Positions 14,201 through 23,867 of a stretch of 64,000 nucleotides of DNA are shown here, piece by piece (position 1 is the first letter of the stretch; every line of letters starts with the position of its first letter). Both the position numbers and the translations under genes were made by a program. This stretch comes from Heliocidaris erythrogramma (taxonomy: Eukaryota > Echinodermata > Echinoidea > Camarodonta > Echinometridae): NCBI GenBank assembly GCA_025617745.1, contig CM046868.1, forward strand, positions 19,286,615 through 19,350,614. Direction: 5' to 3'. The notes beneath the pieces are model-generated. The model did no database searches. It was not told where the DNA came from and worked only from the letters and a program-made list of their open reading frames with translations.

Positions 14201-17200
14201 TGTCTGTAGGACTAATTTTTATCTCATAATTACTGTATTTTCCTTCTCCTATGCTCAGACATTGGGTAAAGACAACCGAGTCAGTCCGTCAGACTTCAAG
14301 TATGTCGACTGGTTGTTTCCAGAGACGACCAAGAACTTTGAAAGGCTCCCTCTCCAGTACAAGGTAATCTCTTCCTCTTTTTTTTTTACAAGAGTTTATT
14401 TTAATGGGTAGCCTATCCTGAATATTAGTTGGTTTTATTAAATGGAAAATGAGAGAAACAGATCAGTGAAATTTTGAGGAAAATTCAGTAAAAAAAAATT
14501 TATTTTCAAATTTGTAATCGGTCAAATGCAAATGGGCAACTATGTGAGGTACATGTACCTTTTACTGAAATTGTAATAAATTTCAATTTTTCCAAAGAAA
14601 ATATTTTATCAAACCTGTGCTCTAGTTAATATTGGATGCTGGATTTTGTACACCCCCTCTATGAAAGAATATACTACTTCATCAACAATCATGCAAATGG
14701 AATTTCATGGAATTTTAATTTCTTTACAGGCGCAGCCCTACGCCGCAATTAACTCCTCGTAAAGTCGTAATAGCTTTTGAATTCCTAACGGCTACCGAGG
14801 CCCTGTGCTGAGAGAGGAGCAAAAATGCTCGAAAAATTCACCTTCTTGTATCGCCCTTGTTTGGGCCATAAAAATCATGAAAATTCAAGAGTATATAGGA
14901 AATGATGATATTATGCTGCATATCAATTTTCACTGAAAACGGTTGAGTATTTTTTGAGATACGAGTATATTTCTGTTTCAGAGTACGGTCAAAAGAGGTT
15001 TTGTTTTTTTCATGTCACAAGTCTGGGCCGAAATGAATATGCAAACATTGACGTAATGCTAGACTTTAAACTCCAGTCTAACTCCCTGCGCAGTTGTAGT
15101 TTTGTGTAAAACTGCCATAAAAAATCATGAAAAAAAATGGAAACGTACAGCTATCATCAAACGATTTTGCCTCTTTGCGCATGCGCTCACCCGACATCAT
15201 CCATTTGCCTCAGCTCGCGCTCACGTCGATCAGCTGTTTCCTGGGCCCTGTTTCATAAAACTTGTCAAGTTGCGATAACTGTTATAAGCTACTGAAATCC
15301 TTGCATTTGATTGGCCGAGAGCAAATTTGTCTGTAAAAGTCACTGGCAAGACACTTGGTGAAACGCCCCTGTTTACGCCTAGCCTGTACACTGCCCATAG
15401 ACGCTGTCGCTTCCCGGCCTAGCTAGCTAGCTAGCAGTACAGTCTGTACGTAGCAGGTAGGTTCCGTGATAGATTTTTATATAACTGGGGGGGGGGGGAA
15501 TGCTACAGTCCAATCCGGTGAGTTGTACAGTTGCAGCAATCCAACTTATTTTATTATTACCCTGATTGATTTCTTAATAATTATATTAGCTCTATGTCGT
15601 TCTTTTGCCCAGTATCGGACTTTACTTCAGCATGTTTTATTGCTACAGTCCAACACACTGAGTCGAGTGTAAAATATCCTGCACGTACATGTACATAGTA
15701 CACTAGAGTGGAAACCATCCTGCATGCACCGCTATACGTGGGACTACATTTCAACTTCCGCAAAGAACGGTCAAAGGTTCATGAATGACATTGCCTTCAA
15801 TTTTTTTTCCCGACACAACCGTTCGACAGATAATTATGAAAAGATATTTGGAGGATCCCAACCTCAATATACTTTGATTTTTCATATCTGAAAGTTTGGA
15901 TCTTGCGCAATGCAGCAAATATGAAAAATACTGCGACATTTTCAGACTAAAAAAAGAAAAGAATTGGATCCTCATTTCTCTAAGTTTTCACAAACTAAAA
16001 AATGATTTGACTATGAGTGATATAATTACAAGTTAGAACAACTCTTATTTTGGAATTTGACGTTTAGTTCATTTCATTTCATTTGGTCGTTTCTAGGGCG
16101 AGATTTCACATTTTAGCTGAGAATCTTTGAATCGGTTTTACGTAAACAAATTGTTTATTTTATGCAAATTAGGCAGGACGGAGTGAAAGCTTTCGGGTGG
16201 CTAATTGCAGTGTAGGGCCGCGACTGTTTAAGTGACTTGTAGCTTCTAAACATACTTTCCCAAATTTGCCAATTTTTTTCTTTGCAGGGTTACTGTGGCT
16301 GGGCTTTGGTGATGTTTGATCGTCTTCTACTACCTGGTAACCCAGACATAGGAGTGCTGAGATACCAGGATCGTTATTATGTCTTCTCGTCCAAGCAGGC
16401 AGCTTATGAGTTTGCTAGTGATCCACAGAGATACATTGCTTATGTGGCTGAGTGTGCAAAGAAATCTCCTCAGCTGATACAGCTCCTTGAGCTCCATGCT
16501 CAGTTTGCAACCATCACTCCTTACACTCAGGTATACTTACATGTCATTCAGTTTAAAGATAAAGTTGAGTTCTAGTCATGTGATTACTTTGTGAAAGAAA
16601 CTGTCTCAAAGCCATTGGGAAAGGTTGATCATGTCTACATAAGAATTAGTGTATAGCGTAACGTTTTGGAATCATCAAAATGATAAGAATTTGACACAAT
16701 CTCACTGAAAAGCATATACACTGCACACATAAATGGGTATATGGGACTGCACACACATGTGCCATGAATGTTCGGCCCGTACACTTCGGCTATCTCTCGT
16801 TATATTTCGATTATGATGGCATTTGAAGAAAAAATCGACATTTTTACTATGATTTTCTTCCAAACTGACATAAAAGGAATGAGAAAGCTCACAAATTAAT
16901 TTTCACCTTCCCAGAAATCAACCTTCTCTTTAAAGATAATCTTCTGTTCTGGTAATGATGAAAAAATAATTTTTACAGAATTAAACAAAACTTACACTGT
17001 ATCTTCAAGAATATAAATATATATGCCACACGATTTTGGTGGAATGTGTATAATATAGCTTTTGACCAAAAAAAGATGAGGAAAGCAAGGTAATAGAATA
17101 GTCCCAACCCATGTGCGTAAAGTGATCTAATATGTTCTTAATGTTGTTTGTGCCTGTCAGTAAATGTGATTTCTGACATGTTTTTGGTAAGAGTTTATAT

Positions 17201-19739
17201 TTTGTTGGTCCAGAAAACCATTGCAAATATTCAGAATTACTTTTATCCAGTTTTTTCTTGAAAAGCACTTCTTATTCCAGAACTTGTACTGAGCTGAAAG
17301 ATCAATTACTACTCTCTCATCAATCCTTACTGCTGCGCAGTATATGGAAGGGGTAATGAGATTTTGTACTGATAAAATCCAGACGTAAGCCTATATGTGA
17401 CTTGCGTCATGAGACTTTATCTGGTCATTGTCAGTCTCCTATACTATACTATACTATATTATACTATAATATACTATACTATATTATACTATAATATACT
17501 ATACTATACTATAATATACTATACTGTGCTGTACTATACTATACTATACTGTGCTATACTATACTGTACTATACTATACCATACTGTACTATACTATACC
17601 ATACTGTGCTATACTATACTATACTATGATATATGATACTTTACTATACTATAACATAATTTTTTCCTCCTCTAGGGCAAGGACCAGGGTCAGATGATAG
17701 AGAAACCAATCACCAAGTGTGACATGGGAGTTCAGACAGAGGTCCATCCCATTGAGTCCAACATTGTCAAGTCCTATGAGTGGAATGAATGGGAGCTGAG
17801 GCGCAAGGCAATCAAACTGGTGGGTAGTAATAACAGTTTTTGGCTTAAAGATAAAGTTGAGTTCTGGTCATGAGATCACATTGTGAAAGAAATTGTCCCA
17901 AAGCAGTTTGGAAAGGTTTGGGAATCATCAGTATGATAAGAAATTGACGCAATATCGCTGAAAGCGCATGCACTGCACACATAAATGGGTATATGGGACT
18001 TGACACACATGTGGCATGAATGTTTGGCCCAAACATTTCAGCTATTTCTGGTCATATTGCGAATATTAGGGCAATTGAAGAGCAATCCTTTTCAGGAGAC
18101 ATTTCTACTATGATGTTTTTCCAAACTGACATAAAAGGAATGGGGAAAGCTCACAAATTATTTTTCCCCTTTCACATGCAGAACTTAACCTTCTCTTTAA
18201 CTGCAGATTATCCCACACAATATTATAGGGTAACATTCGAGTTAGGGTTAGGATCAGGGTTAGGGTTAGGATCAGGTTAGGGTGGGTTTATGATCAGGGT
18301 TGGGATTAGGGTTGTGATTAGCATTAGGGTTTGGATCATAGTTAGGTCTTGTGGTAGGAGTTTGGGTTACTATTGTGTGGTGGAATATTCTGCAGTAGTT
18401 CCACAGTTTCTACCAGGGTTTGATTAAAAATAATGGTGGGGGGGGGGTAAAAGAGCAGAAGATGGGTAAGAGGTTTGACATTTGTTTGCACAGCTTTAAT
18501 ATGATTTTGCTTTATACAAGGGTGCTTTCTTTTTTCAAGTAGGTGAGGGAATTATGTATCCACAACAAATAACACAAAAGACATACATGTATCTTGTGAA
18601 AGTTTGTTATTCAAAGATATTTCTTGTACCAGGATTGAATGAAGGTATTCTTTGAAGGATTAAGAAGGAAAAAGGTAGCATTTTGAAAACTTGTCTTATT
18701 CCTTGCAGGCAAACTTAAGGACAAAAGTGACACACTCGGCCCAGACCAACCTGAGTAACCTGAGACGAGACAATGTGTCACAGGTCTACTTACCAAAGTA
18801 AGTCCCACAAATATGGTATAAAGGATTCACATTTTTGTTTATTTGTACTGCACATGAAATGAGGCTCTTTTAAAATCTTTTCATCTTGTCTTAGCAAGAG
18901 AGAAAGAAAGATCGGTAGCTGCAAGAACAAGTCCACCTCCCGTCCACCACGGACTAGATATTAGATAAAGCAATCTGCATTCAAGTAATACAATTTAGAT
19001 TTTCAAATCAGTACTAAGTATTCAAAGTAAAATCAAAGATATCCTTTACTCATTAGGCAACCCTCATGCTGCATTATGCAATTTCCACTAAAACAATTGC
19101 ATATAGCATACATGACAGAGTACATGACATATAAAAGTAGAATTTTAACCTTTAAAAAAAACAGACGTTATAATCGTGAAAAGGTGAAACGTTTTAGCCC
19201 ATTTTCCTGGAAAAATTATTTTCCCAGATGGGTAAAATAAGGTTCAAATAATACTAAGTATTCAAAGTAAAATCAAAGATATGCTTTACTCATTAGGAAA
19301 CCCTCATGCTGCATTATGCAGTTTCCACTAAAACAAGAATACATGACAGAGTACATGACATATTAAAGTAGAATTTTAACCTTTAAAAAAAACAGACGTT
19401 ATAATCGTGAAAATGTGAAACCTTTTAGCCCACTTTCCTGGAAAAAATTTTTCCCAGATGGGTAAAATAAGGTTCAAATAATTACGTTTTGCTCACAACC
19501 GAGAACTTCTTGTTGTTTGTGCATTGTAAATATGAATAGAATTTGGAATAAAAGAAATTCTGAATAATTTTCAAATTTTATCCGTTTTCTTATCCAGGGA
19601 CCAAACCGTCCAAACCTTGAAAGATGGTTATTCCAACGTGCCTAAGCCACAGACCTTTCTGGCCGGACTTCGGGGAGGTCAGACTAAGACCACAGTCATG
19701 ACCAAGATGGACCTGACACTGGATGTTGATCAGACATAG
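5228..19739 (+). CDS. CFAP206: CFAP206, cilia- and flagella-associated protein 206 (14 exons, 623 aa)
   Basis: Axonemal protein of the CFAP206/FAP206 family, which anchors radial spoke 2 and an inner-arm dynein to the doublet microtubule in motile cilia and sperm flagella. Exons: 5228-5419, 5707-5797, 6383-6571, 8709-8867, 9426-9518, 9987-10099, 12170-12289, 12750-12854, 13852-13938, 14259-14363, 16288-16530, 17676-17819, 18709-18797, 19598-19739. All introns are GT-AG, phases join, and the sum is 624 codons including TAG; I recall the human protein as about 622 aa. The start fits the family N-terminus (AQAESVIKNIIREIAQECA). Recognisable blocks are FMVKAVVLDPSNEFNVDRTL, KMQVYFDMNYTSR, CGKGGEGIDD, VDWLFPETT, RLLLPGNPDIGVLRY, SYEWNEWELRRKAIKLANLR and a C-terminal FLAGLRGG. 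Residues 440-468 look YHS-like without cysteines (inference). Donor 12 is a weaker gtgggt. Most larger introns carry transposon remnants. Confidence 0.97.
6925..7712 (-). mobile_element. X-box tandem-unit repeat element, copy 1
   Basis: In CFAP206 intron 3. About five degenerate units of roughly 160 bp, each with gcaagacatatttttt, tcatgaaatttggcacacac and gttgccatggtaac. Outer ends match copies 2 and 3 in reverse: it opens tacccccgccaaa.gaagtt and closes near ggggtattaatcaccttcag. Perfect X-box palindromes lie at 7255-7268 and 7426-7439, with a one-mismatch site at 7099-7112. Confidence 0.75.
7711..8308. repeat. Tandem-unit repeat with tatgcctccgcc ends, contains a DR1 motif
   Basis: Directly follows the X-box repeat in CFAP206 intron 3. 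Ends tatgcctccgcc and ggcggagacatata are short inverted repeats. Inside are about four decayed units of roughly 150 bp, marked by cgataactcaagaac, tgatatctcaataac and later variants, plus aggtcaaaggtca-like words. 7891-7903 is a perfect direct repeat spaced by one base (AGGTCA A AGGTCA). Confidence 0.6.
8459..8635. mobile_element. Tc1/mariner-like MITE with TA target
   Basis: 177 bp; left end CTGTCAAACCAGAAA, right end in reverse complement CTGTAACACCAGAAA, with TA on both sides (8457-8458, 8636-8637). Sits 73 bp before the exon 4 acceptor of CFAP206. Confidence 0.65.
10191..11776. mobile_element. Inverted-repeat element in CFAP206 intron 6
   Basis: Left end attaagcccgagtcatattg and reverse-complement right end cattaagccggagttaaatc share a run through ttgtaaaccgg. 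About 1.6 kb. The outer arms are GC-rich; the middle is a second element (10652-11333). Flanking tgataa on both sides may be a target duplication but lies in simple sequence. Confidence 0.55.
10652..11333. mobile_element. Nested element with about 130-bp terminal inverted repeats
   Basis: Left arm starts ttaagggaagtccagtc and continues through ttggacaactaataagaaag; the right arm repeats this in reverse (ctttcttattagttgtccg ... ggacttcccctttaa). The central part is AT-rich. Contained inside the 10191-11776 element. Confidence 0.65.
12537..12709 (+). mobile_element. Mariner-like MITE, copy 1
   Basis: 173 bp, palindromic: CAGTCAAACCTG at the left and CAGGTTTCACTG at the right, with TA on both sides. 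Internal words tataaagacc and ggtctttata pair. The same family recurs in the opposite orientation at 46581-46769 and in interrupted form at 40788-41005. Confidence 0.75.
14727..16228. mobile_element. Inverted-repeat element filling CFAP206 intron 10
   Basis: Left end caggcgcagccctacgccgc then aattaactcctcg; the right end in reverse complement reads cagtcgcggccctacactgc then aattagccacccg. About 1.5 kb. Inside are a gggccctgtttcataaaact palindrome (15241-15372) and two copies of tgctacagtccaa. No coding seen. Confidence 0.5.
16548..16938 (+). mobile_element. MITE family with ttaaagataaagttgag ends, copy 1
   Basis: In CFAP206 intron 11. Opens tttaaagataaagttgagtt and closes aaccttctctttaaag, which are inverse of each other. 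Shared internal words with copy 2 include acataaatgggtatatggga and ctgacataaaaggaatg. The duplicated copy lies on the other side of exon 12. Confidence 0.7.
17440..17655. repeat. (TATAC)n microsatellite before CFAP206 exon 12
   Basis: About 210 bp of tactatactata-type repeat with interruptions. It ends within 25 bp of the exon 12 acceptor and pushes against its polypyrimidine tract (tttttcctcctctag). Confidence 0.9.
17845..18207 (+). mobile_element. MITE family with ttaaagataaagttgag ends, copy 2
   Basis: In CFAP206 intron 12, 25 bp after the exon 12 donor. Same orientation and order of words as copy 1, with clear divergence. Closes aacttaaccttctctttaa. Confidence 0.7.
18236..18350 (+). repeat. 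Interstitial telomere-like (TTAGGG) degenerate tract
   Basis: Repeated gttaggg / atcaggg / gttaggatcagg words in CFAP206 intron 12. The unit matches the animal telomere repeat but is imperfect and about 115 bp long, so it is an internal tract, not a chromosome end. Confidence 0.7.
18895..18964 (+). other. Candidate alternative terminal exon of CFAP206
   Basis: Within intron 13 a pyrimidine-rich tract ending in cttgtcttag precedes an open stretch that joins in phase to exon 13 (which ends with two bases of a codon) and adds a basic tail, NKRERKIGSCKNKSTSRPP..., to a TAG at 18962-18964. The stretch is richer in GC than the surrounding intron. If used it would replace the conserved last 47 codons, including the FLAGLRGG block, with about 22 basic residues. 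No good polyadenylation signal follows closely. It could easily be a chance open stretch. Confidence 0.25.
19013..19483. repeat. Tandem duplication of about 240 bp in CFAP206 intron 13
   Basis: The block opening actaagtattcaaagtaaaa recurs 240 bp later and both copies end ccagatgggtaaaataaggt. Copy 2 lacks about 12 bp. High identity suggests a recent duplication. Confidence 0.85.
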
Positions 19740-21006
19740 AGACTTATCCTATGATAACCCCTCCCCCCCCCCCCCCCTATCTCCTGCATTGTACATAATG
19801 CTAGATTGCTTTTCATTTCCTCAAGACAACACACTTTCTAAAAGCACCTTGACTTTGATTTATTTGCCATTGATAAGGGATGAATTGTTAAAGAACTCTT
19901 TAAAGTTGGTATTTTAAGAATGACATGACAGTTATAGTAAGTACTCTGATCTTATAGGACCACTCCACCCTCCTGTTTTCATATTCATATCAATCTATGG
20001 CTTGACAGCTAACATTCCAATGCACCTTGATATGCCAATGATAGACTACTGTTTTTATTTCAAGGGGTGTGATCAATTGGTGTATCTCTTCGAACTAAGA
20101 ACTTTAAACTTGTATTGTAAGAATAGGAATACTGTTGCAGCAGACATTACGGATGTAAAGAAATACCATCAACCCTACCTATTACTCAGCTCTCCAGTTT
20201 TGATTCTTAAAAAGAATATAGAAGGCTTAGCTACATACACTACAAGCTCAGTATTGAACTTTTGAATGTCTATTGAAATGTAAGTCAGGGCACGTGATTA
20301 CATATTTTGAAGAAGAAAACTTACAGATTGACAGCTATGAAGTCAGTGACTTCTCTTCTTCAATGTGAAATGCTACCCATATTTACCGGGACATATTACT
20401 TTTTAAGCAGTCCATTTCTTTTTCATCTTCTGTTTAATGGCAAGAAATTATTATGACAAAGATCTTGGGTCAGAAGTCCATATATGACTTGTGTCATGCG
20501 TACAGAAATCTGCTTGGTAAATTGAATATAAATCATCTATAAAGCAAGAGCAAATTATAAGGGTGTTGAATATATCTACTTACGCCAAACTTCTTATCAT
20601 TCAAAAAGATATTTTCTTCTTGATTGCAGGGAGTATTTTATTTATTTTAATAATTTAATATATTCTGTCAACATCAAAGGTTTCTGCCATCCTGTCAAAA
20701 GACATGTACATAAGACTGTTAATTATTTACTGTTATATCTTAATGTTGGACTATGCTGTCCTTACAAAAAGAATATTATGCCGTCCTGTGAAAAATACTG
20801 GTATGTGTTGATCTACTCGTTTGTCATACCTTTGTATCATATTGTCCTTACACATCCATTATGCCGTCCCATAAAGAATATGCACGTAGATTGTACTATT
20901 TTTCAAATAATTTCATATAACACTATATCCTCATGTCTACATTTTGGTTTTATTCGTAACCAAGGTCTTTATATAAAAAATATGGTTTATGTATATATTT
21001 GTGCAT

Positions 21007-21012
21007 AATAAA
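21007..21012 (+). terminator. Probable CFAP206 polyadenylation signal (AATAAA)
   Basis: Canonical hexamer about 1.27 kb after the CFAP206 stop, followed by a GT-containing stretch (tgagatgagtttg). The intervening 19740-21006 is AT-rich, has no convincing reading frame and would be the 3' UTR. Earlier variant signals may also be used. Confidence 0.4.
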
Positions 21013-21712
21013 TGTAAAAGTGAGATGAGTTTGAAATGACTTTGCAAGTGTAGAATTTTCTAAGGTGAGAAATTAAACACGGTAGAAGTAAACAATTATG
21101 TTTATATCCTTACTTTATCGTTAGAAGACCTTATTTAACCCTTTTGCACTTTCTTCCTTCCTAAGCTTTTCTGTCAGAGCTGCTGATCTTCTCAGCTCCT
21201 CTGTATGGCCTTCCACTAAAAGATTTTGTTTTATTCACATTATTTGAAATTGTCACTTGCCTATCGCTATTCCCTAGTCCCTTCTTTTTGCTCTCTTTAT
21301 TGCTTGACACTATTAACTATATAATTTAAAGGATATAATTTTTTCAACATTGTTCTCATCAACCATTCCTATGCTTTTGTGATCACTTTCTTCAATAATT
21401 TTCTTCTTTTTTTTTTGTTGGTTGCTTTGATCTTCTATTATTTTGAGCTTAACTCACTCATTCATTTTTAGGTAGCAGTCTTTTGATTGCCTTCATTATA
21501 TATATCTCCTATGTTAAAAATTTCTTCGTTTGTCATGGCTATTTATACTCGGGAGAGGTGTGTGTCAAGCAATTTTTTTTTACATCTGTCTGATTTGCTT
21601 GGCCTTGCCATCTACAGCACATCACACCCTATTTTTAAAAACATTTTAGCTGCTTAATTTGTAATGCTTCCCTTTATGTTGTAGCTCTCCCTCCCTCCCT
21701 CCCTCCCTCCCC

Positions 21713-21758
<46 letters not shown>

Positions 21759-22372
21759 TTCTCTATTTCTCTTTCTCAATTTTACCTCGCTCTGATTTGG
21801 ATCTTCCTTCTCAATGGACTACTTTGATCTGGAAAAGCTATGTGTGAGAAAAAAGGTTAAGGGAAAGAAAAACACAGATGAAACAAAATGATTGTGCATG
21901 AGGGGAAAGCAAGGAGAGGAGTGAGTGTGAGAGGAGAACAAGAAACTGAGATTGAGGGAATATGATCACATGTTAATGGAAAAGGGTATGATTTTAAAAT
22001 TATTTTTAAACGAGAGAGAGAAAAAAGTAGTAATATGGAGAAAAGGAATGCAATCACAAATGAGACAAGAGGAGAGAGAGAGAGAGAGTGGAAGAGAAAG
22101 ATATCAGAGGGAGGACAGAATGAGAGGATTGGAAAATAGATGGAGAGAAACAGGAGCACATTTAGAAGAGAAGAAGAAAGAGAGGGGAGATATCCTGATG
22201 ACATGACTGAGGGAGAGTATAAGGAAAAAGGAGCCGAGAAACATGCAGACATACTAAAAGAGGGAAGGAAGACATTAAGACGGCTTTGTACAGGGATATG
22301 AAGGTAACGAAGGGGTTGAGGATAGAGAGAGTTTACAAGAGGGAGAAGGAGAGAGCAGTATCGGAGGTAGAG

Positions 22373-22436
22373 AGAGGCGGCGGAACGTCGGGATCGGACA
22401 ATGAAAGGGGGTGGGGGTCGACGTTCCGCCGCCTCT
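22373..22436. repeat. Perfect 18-bp GC-rich hairpin in GA-rich DNA
   Basis: agaggcggcggaacgtcg (22373-22390) and its exact reverse complement (22419-22436) enclose a 28-base G-rich loop. It interrupts an otherwise purine-rich low-complexity tract. Confidence 0.85.
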
Positions 22437-23826
22437 TGAGGTAGAAAGATAAATCAAAAAGTGTGGACTAGAAATATTAAAGGAGCGATAAAGAGAAATC
22501 AAAGAAGGATGTAGATAGTTGGACTTAAAGAATAGGGAAGACAGGTACAAACAAATAACAACCATTAAAAAAGAAGGAAAACACAATTAAGAGATCGAGG
22601 GGTTTGGGAGAGGACTGTAAACTGTGAGCCAGATTAAATGAAATGAGACAGAAGAGGAGTTAGAAAGAGAAAGAGGGAGTGGAGAGAAAAAGCACACACA
22701 GTTGTTTTCACATATTGTTCTTCGATATTTTCCTTTATCTTGATATTTCACTAATTTCCATTTTATATGCTACATATGTAATTTTCCCTTTTCAACCTCT
22801 TTTCTGTTTATTTTAACTCTCTTCTTTCAGTATGTTTCTGCATTTCTTCTTTTCTTTCTTTCTTCGTTAATTCTTTTTCCTGTTTTTTCTTAATTCTTTT
22901 TTTTTTTAATTCTTTTTTTGGTTTTTTTTTTTTGTTTTGTTCTGCCTTTCGATCTATTGTTCTTTACTATTCTTTCGTATTTTCTCCATTTTATTCCTTT
23001 ATTATCCCCCTATTTCTCCATCCAATTCGGACTAAGCCCGTTTTGGGCAGTGAATATAAAAATGGTATTGCATTTTATTTTCGGGATTTTTTTCGAATAC
23101 TATTTGCTTGTTTAAATACACCATTGTTGGTCACCTGTTCTGCTTATTTTGCATAATGACGGTGAGGGGTGTTCTTTTGTCTGCCGGAGCGGTTGTGGGG
23201 TGCGGTGGGGGGCTGTGTATTTTGTCCGCTCTCTTTTGTTGTCGTGTTCGTAGTGAGGGATACTAGTATTTTGTATTTTATGTAGGTCTGAGTTTCAATG
23301 CTAAATGTATTTTCTTCCTTTGTGTATATTATAAAAGTTATGTCTTAATGTATAAATGATGCACGCACACAATTATGTGCATTTAGAAGCTCCATTTTCT
23401 ACTAACTTAGCCCACAAGTGTTTTCATCTCATTAATTGATAATTATCAAAAATACATGTTCAACCCATCAGTAAGCACAGGTACAACAGCGCCCCTATGT
23501 CTATGCATCAGTTTAATACCTAGGCATGTCCGAAAAAACGGCGCAAAGTACCGCTCCGTATCGGTAAGATTGCATCTATGAAAGGGCTAGGCAAGCGCTC
23601 GTTGGAACTGAGCTGAAGCATGTGGTGTTTTGTTATTTTCTTATTAAGCTTTAAATACAGATTAAATACAGTATTAAATGTTTACTTGATTCTAAATGTA
23701 AATTAAAAGAGAGAAGGAGTCAGAAATACTGAATTTGAATTACATGTATAACGTCATTGGCAACAATAGTCAAATTTGACTGATTGCCGATACCATACAA
23801 CGAAAGAAGAAGAAGAAGAAGGAATT

Positions 23827-23832
23827 CACGTG
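23827..23832. promoter_or_regulatory. Canonical E-box CACGTG in the NOP16 promoter
   Basis: CACGTG lies 36 bp upstream of the NOP16 ATG, inside ttcacgtgttcccg. This is the preferred MYC/MAX site. NOP16 is an established MYC target in mammals, so the site fits MYC control of ribosome-biogenesis genes. A single hexamer is weak evidence alone; position and gene identity raise its value. Confidence 0.5.
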
Positions 23833-23867
23833 TTCCCGAAAACACCTTTAAAATTGCTACATAAATA

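Larger units (their letters stand above)
19740..23867. other. CFAP206 3' region and intergenic DNA before NOP16
   Basis: 19740 to about 21030 is the probable 3' UTR. 21690-21775 is (CTCC)n then (CT)n. 21850-22720 is strongly purine-rich on the + strand with (GA)n runs, interrupted by a GC-rich hairpin at 22373-22436. 22730-23160 is pyrimidine/T-rich. 23160-23820 has no recognised feature. No gene is supported in this stretch. Confidence 0.6.

Noticed and set aside
17397-17636. Tyrosine/leucine/isoleucine-rich reading frame
   Set aside because: Translation of the TATAC microsatellite.
18236-18350. Telomere-like repeats as a possible chromosome end
   Set aside because: The tract is short, degenerate and inside a CFAP206 intron with exons on both sides.
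21857-22586. Minus-strand serine-rich frames
   Set aside because: They arise from the GA-rich low-complexity tract; no domain or splice structure.
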